Positions 23,709 through 24,620 of a DNA stretch of 24,620 nucleotides are shown one piece after another. Positions within the stretch are counted from its first letter, which is position 1. Each line of letters starts with the position of its first letter. Made by a program: the position numbers and the translations under genes. The stretch is from Candidatus Auribacterota bacterium. Its GTDB lineage: Bacteria > Auribacterota > UBA6266. The stretch lies in contig JAFGBE010000078.1 of the NCBI GenBank assembly GCA_016933315.1, positions 1 through 24,620 of the forward strand, read 5' to 3'. The notes beneath the pieces were generated by a model that saw only the letters and a program-made list of their open reading frames with translations, had not been told where the DNA came from and did no database searches.

Positions 23709-23738
23709 TTGACGCTTTTAGTTGCTGCGTGTTATATT
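23709..23738 (+). promoter_or_regulatory. Promoter for the HU/IHF-type gene
   Basis: TTGACG (23709-23714), an 18-nt spacer, and TATATT (23733-23738) preceded by TG (23730-23731) as an extended -10. The start point would be near 23745, 39 nt before the ATG. A strong promoter suits an abundant nucleoid protein. Confidence 0.65.
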
Positions 23739-23783
23739 TCTGTCTTACTCAGATGAACACTGATATATTTTAGGAGGAGTTTT

Positions 23784-24077
23784 ATGCCAAACACAACGAA
23801 AAGAGAATTGGTTGTAAGGATTTCAAAAGAAACCGGGGTATCGCAGATAGCGGTAAAAGATGTGATACAGAAGACTTTGGATTATATTATAGAAAGCCTG
23901 CAGAAAGGTGAAAATGTAGAGCTGCGTAATTTTGGTGTTTTTACCGTAAAACACCGGAAATCAAGGACAGGAAGAAATCCCAATAAGCCCCAGGAAGTGG
24001 TTACCATTCCGGCCAAGAAAGTAGCTTATTTTAAGCCCGGGAGGATAATGAAAAAATTGGTTGAAAAACCTATGTAG
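23784..24077 (+). CDS. HU/IHF family DNA-binding protein
   Basis: A nucleoid protein that binds and bends DNA as a dimer. The 97 residues have the N-terminal helical half (TKRELVVRISKETGVSQIAV), then the beta-ribbon arm with the family signature RNFGVFTVKHRKSRTGRNPN, where the RNP turn inserts into the minor groove, and the C-terminal VAYFKPGRIMKKLV helix. The length is typical. The ribosome site AGGAGGAG lies just before the ATG. It has its own promoter and a strong terminator, so it is a single-gene unit. HU cannot be told from an IHF subunit here. Confidence 0.95.
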   Translation: MPNTTKRELVVRISKETGVSQIAVKDVIQKTLDYIIESLQKGENVELRNFGVFTVKHRKSRTGRNPNKPQEVVTIPAKKVAYFKPGRIMKKLVEKPM

Positions 24078-24104
24078 TATAGCAATAATAAATTGTCTTT
24101 AATA

Positions 24105-24136
24105 AAAAGCCCTCCGGATAGCCGGGGGGTTTTTTT
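24105..24136 (+). terminator. Intrinsic terminator after the HU/IHF-type gene
   Basis: CCCTCCGG (24110-24117) pairs with CCGGGGGG (24122-24129), one G:U pair, around ATAG, followed by seven T (24130-24136). A run of A on the 5' side would make it work partly in reverse too, although no gene converges here. Confidence 0.92.
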
Positions 24137-24183
24137 ATCCTCCCCGGCGCAGAGGCAGGTATTTAAGAGAGATTACTTTTCTT

Positions 24184-24212
24184 TTGACTTATTTGACGCC
24201 GTAGTTTAACAT
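24184..24212 (+). promoter_or_regulatory. Possible promoter for hisS
   Basis: TTGACT (24184-24189), 17 nt, then TAACAT (24207-24212). The -10 box is the same as that of the tRNA-Val promoter. The start point near 24219 would place the following repeat entirely inside the 5' untranslated region of hisS. The 241-nt gap from the HU gene to hisS holds this, the terminator and the repeat. Confidence 0.45.
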
Positions 24213-24240
24213 TACCGTCTATAAGAGAGGATAGTTAAAT

Positions 24241-24312
24241 AGTCCAACAGTTGAATGGTTGGGTGGTCTTGTTTTTTATTTTATGCTTATTGAACTGCTA
24301 AGCTGTTGAACC
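24241..24312 (+). repeat. Dispersed palindromic repeat, copy 2 (upstream of hisS)
   Basis: Homologous, in the same orientation, to 5049-5122. The left arm begins GTCCAACA, GTTGAATG, GTTGGGTG; a T-rich middle follows; the right arm reads TTGAACTG, CTAAGCTG, TTGAACCA. Differences from copy 1 are mostly transitions plus a 2-nt indel. The arms pair imperfectly with several G:U pairs. It ends 6 nt before the hisS ATG and takes the place of a normal ribosome site. Confidence 0.75.
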
Positions 24313-24318
24313 AGAAAA

Positions 24319-24620
24319 ATGAAAATAAATATTCTAAAAGGTATGTATGATGTATTGCCGGCTGACGCCGCCGCCTGGCAGCTTGTGGAGAAGACTGTCA
24401 GGGATGTGTGCGGTTTGTACGGATTCGGCGAGATACGCACGCCTGTTCTTGAGAAGACAGAGCTGTTCGAAAGGGGCGTGGGAAAGCAGACGGATATCGT
24501 GAAGAAGGAGATGTATACTTTTAACGATAAGGGCGACAGGTCTGTTACTTTAAGGCCCGAAGGCACGGCGGCGGTTGTCAGAGCTTATCTCGATAGCGGG
24601 TTAGGCGCCCAGGGAGAGCC
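24319..24620 (+). CDS. hisS: Histidyl-tRNA synthetase (3'-truncated)
   Basis: Charges tRNA-His. About 100 codons are present and the frame is still open at the window end. KGMYDVLPADAAAWQ is the HisRS N-terminus. TPVLEKTELFERGVGKQTDI and MYTFNDKGDRSVTLRPEGTA form the class II motif 1 to motif 2 region with the family's RPEGTA. The ATG at 24319 fits the family start exactly, but no Shine-Dalgarno precedes it; the right arm of a dispersed repeat ends 6 nt upstream. The likely promoter is at 24184-24212. Confidence 0.93.
   Translation, partial: MKINILKGMYDVLPADAAAWQLVEKTVRDVCGLYGFGEIRTPVLEKTELFERGVGKQTDIVKKEMYTFNDKGDRSVTLRPEGTAAVVRAYLDSGLGAQGE

Noticed and set aside
24276..24566. 96-codon minus-strand frame at the window end
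   Set aside because: It is antisense to the conserved N-terminus of hisS and has no features of its own.

Overview
The window looks like core chromosome from a diderm (outer-membrane) bacterium. LptF and LptG imply lipopolysaccharide export, and an ExbB/ExbD/TonB-like set implies a proton-driven envelope machine. RNase Y with YmdB, a ThrRS without a TGS domain and the mixed operon order do not look like Proteobacteria. They would fit an under-studied lineage such as Elusimicrobiota, Omnitrophota or a neighbouring candidate phylum, but that placement is inference. Base composition looks even and moderately AT-rich. I see no insertion sequence, phage gene or CRISPR array, and no gene-free stretch longer than about 300 bases.

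Layout. (1) 1-2906: the 3' part of a clan GH-A glycoside hydrolase on the + strand, ending 2 bp from the convergent lptF-lptG operon on the - strand. (2) 2907-3304: a divergent control region with promoters for lptF and for a tRNA-Val(GAC), then a structured tRNA trailer and a near-consensus promoter for thrS. (3) 3305-9925: a translation block of thrS, infC, rpmI, rplT, pheS and pheT. (4) 9963-12361: zapA, 6S RNA, rarA and the 5-formyl-THF cyclo-ligase gene, an order that resembles the zapA-ssrS-fau neighbourhood known in Proteobacteria. (5) 12403-14818: rny and ymdB. (6) 14819-19182: a secreted 21-repeat TPR protein followed by exbB, exbD and a TonB-like gene, probably one envelope system. 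(7) 19191-23642: a small membrane zinc-ribbon protein overlapping dnaE, then two small membrane proteins. (8) 23784-24620: an HU/IHF-type protein with a strong promoter and terminator, then the start of hisS, which is cut by the window edge.

The most unusual signals are mostly RNA-level or cis-acting: a tRNA-Val with C instead of U at position 33; an AUA start codon for infC; a short ORF with a good ribosome site that overlaps the start of thrS, whose own start lacks one; a rarA start codon buried in a perfect 9-bp hairpin just after 6S RNA; and a dispersed 72-74 nt palindromic repeat, built of degenerate octamers, directly upstream of both infC and hisS. The best candidate for an undescribed protein system is the TPR-ExbB-ExbD-TonB-like cluster. 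All functional calls come from reading motifs by eye; no database search was run.
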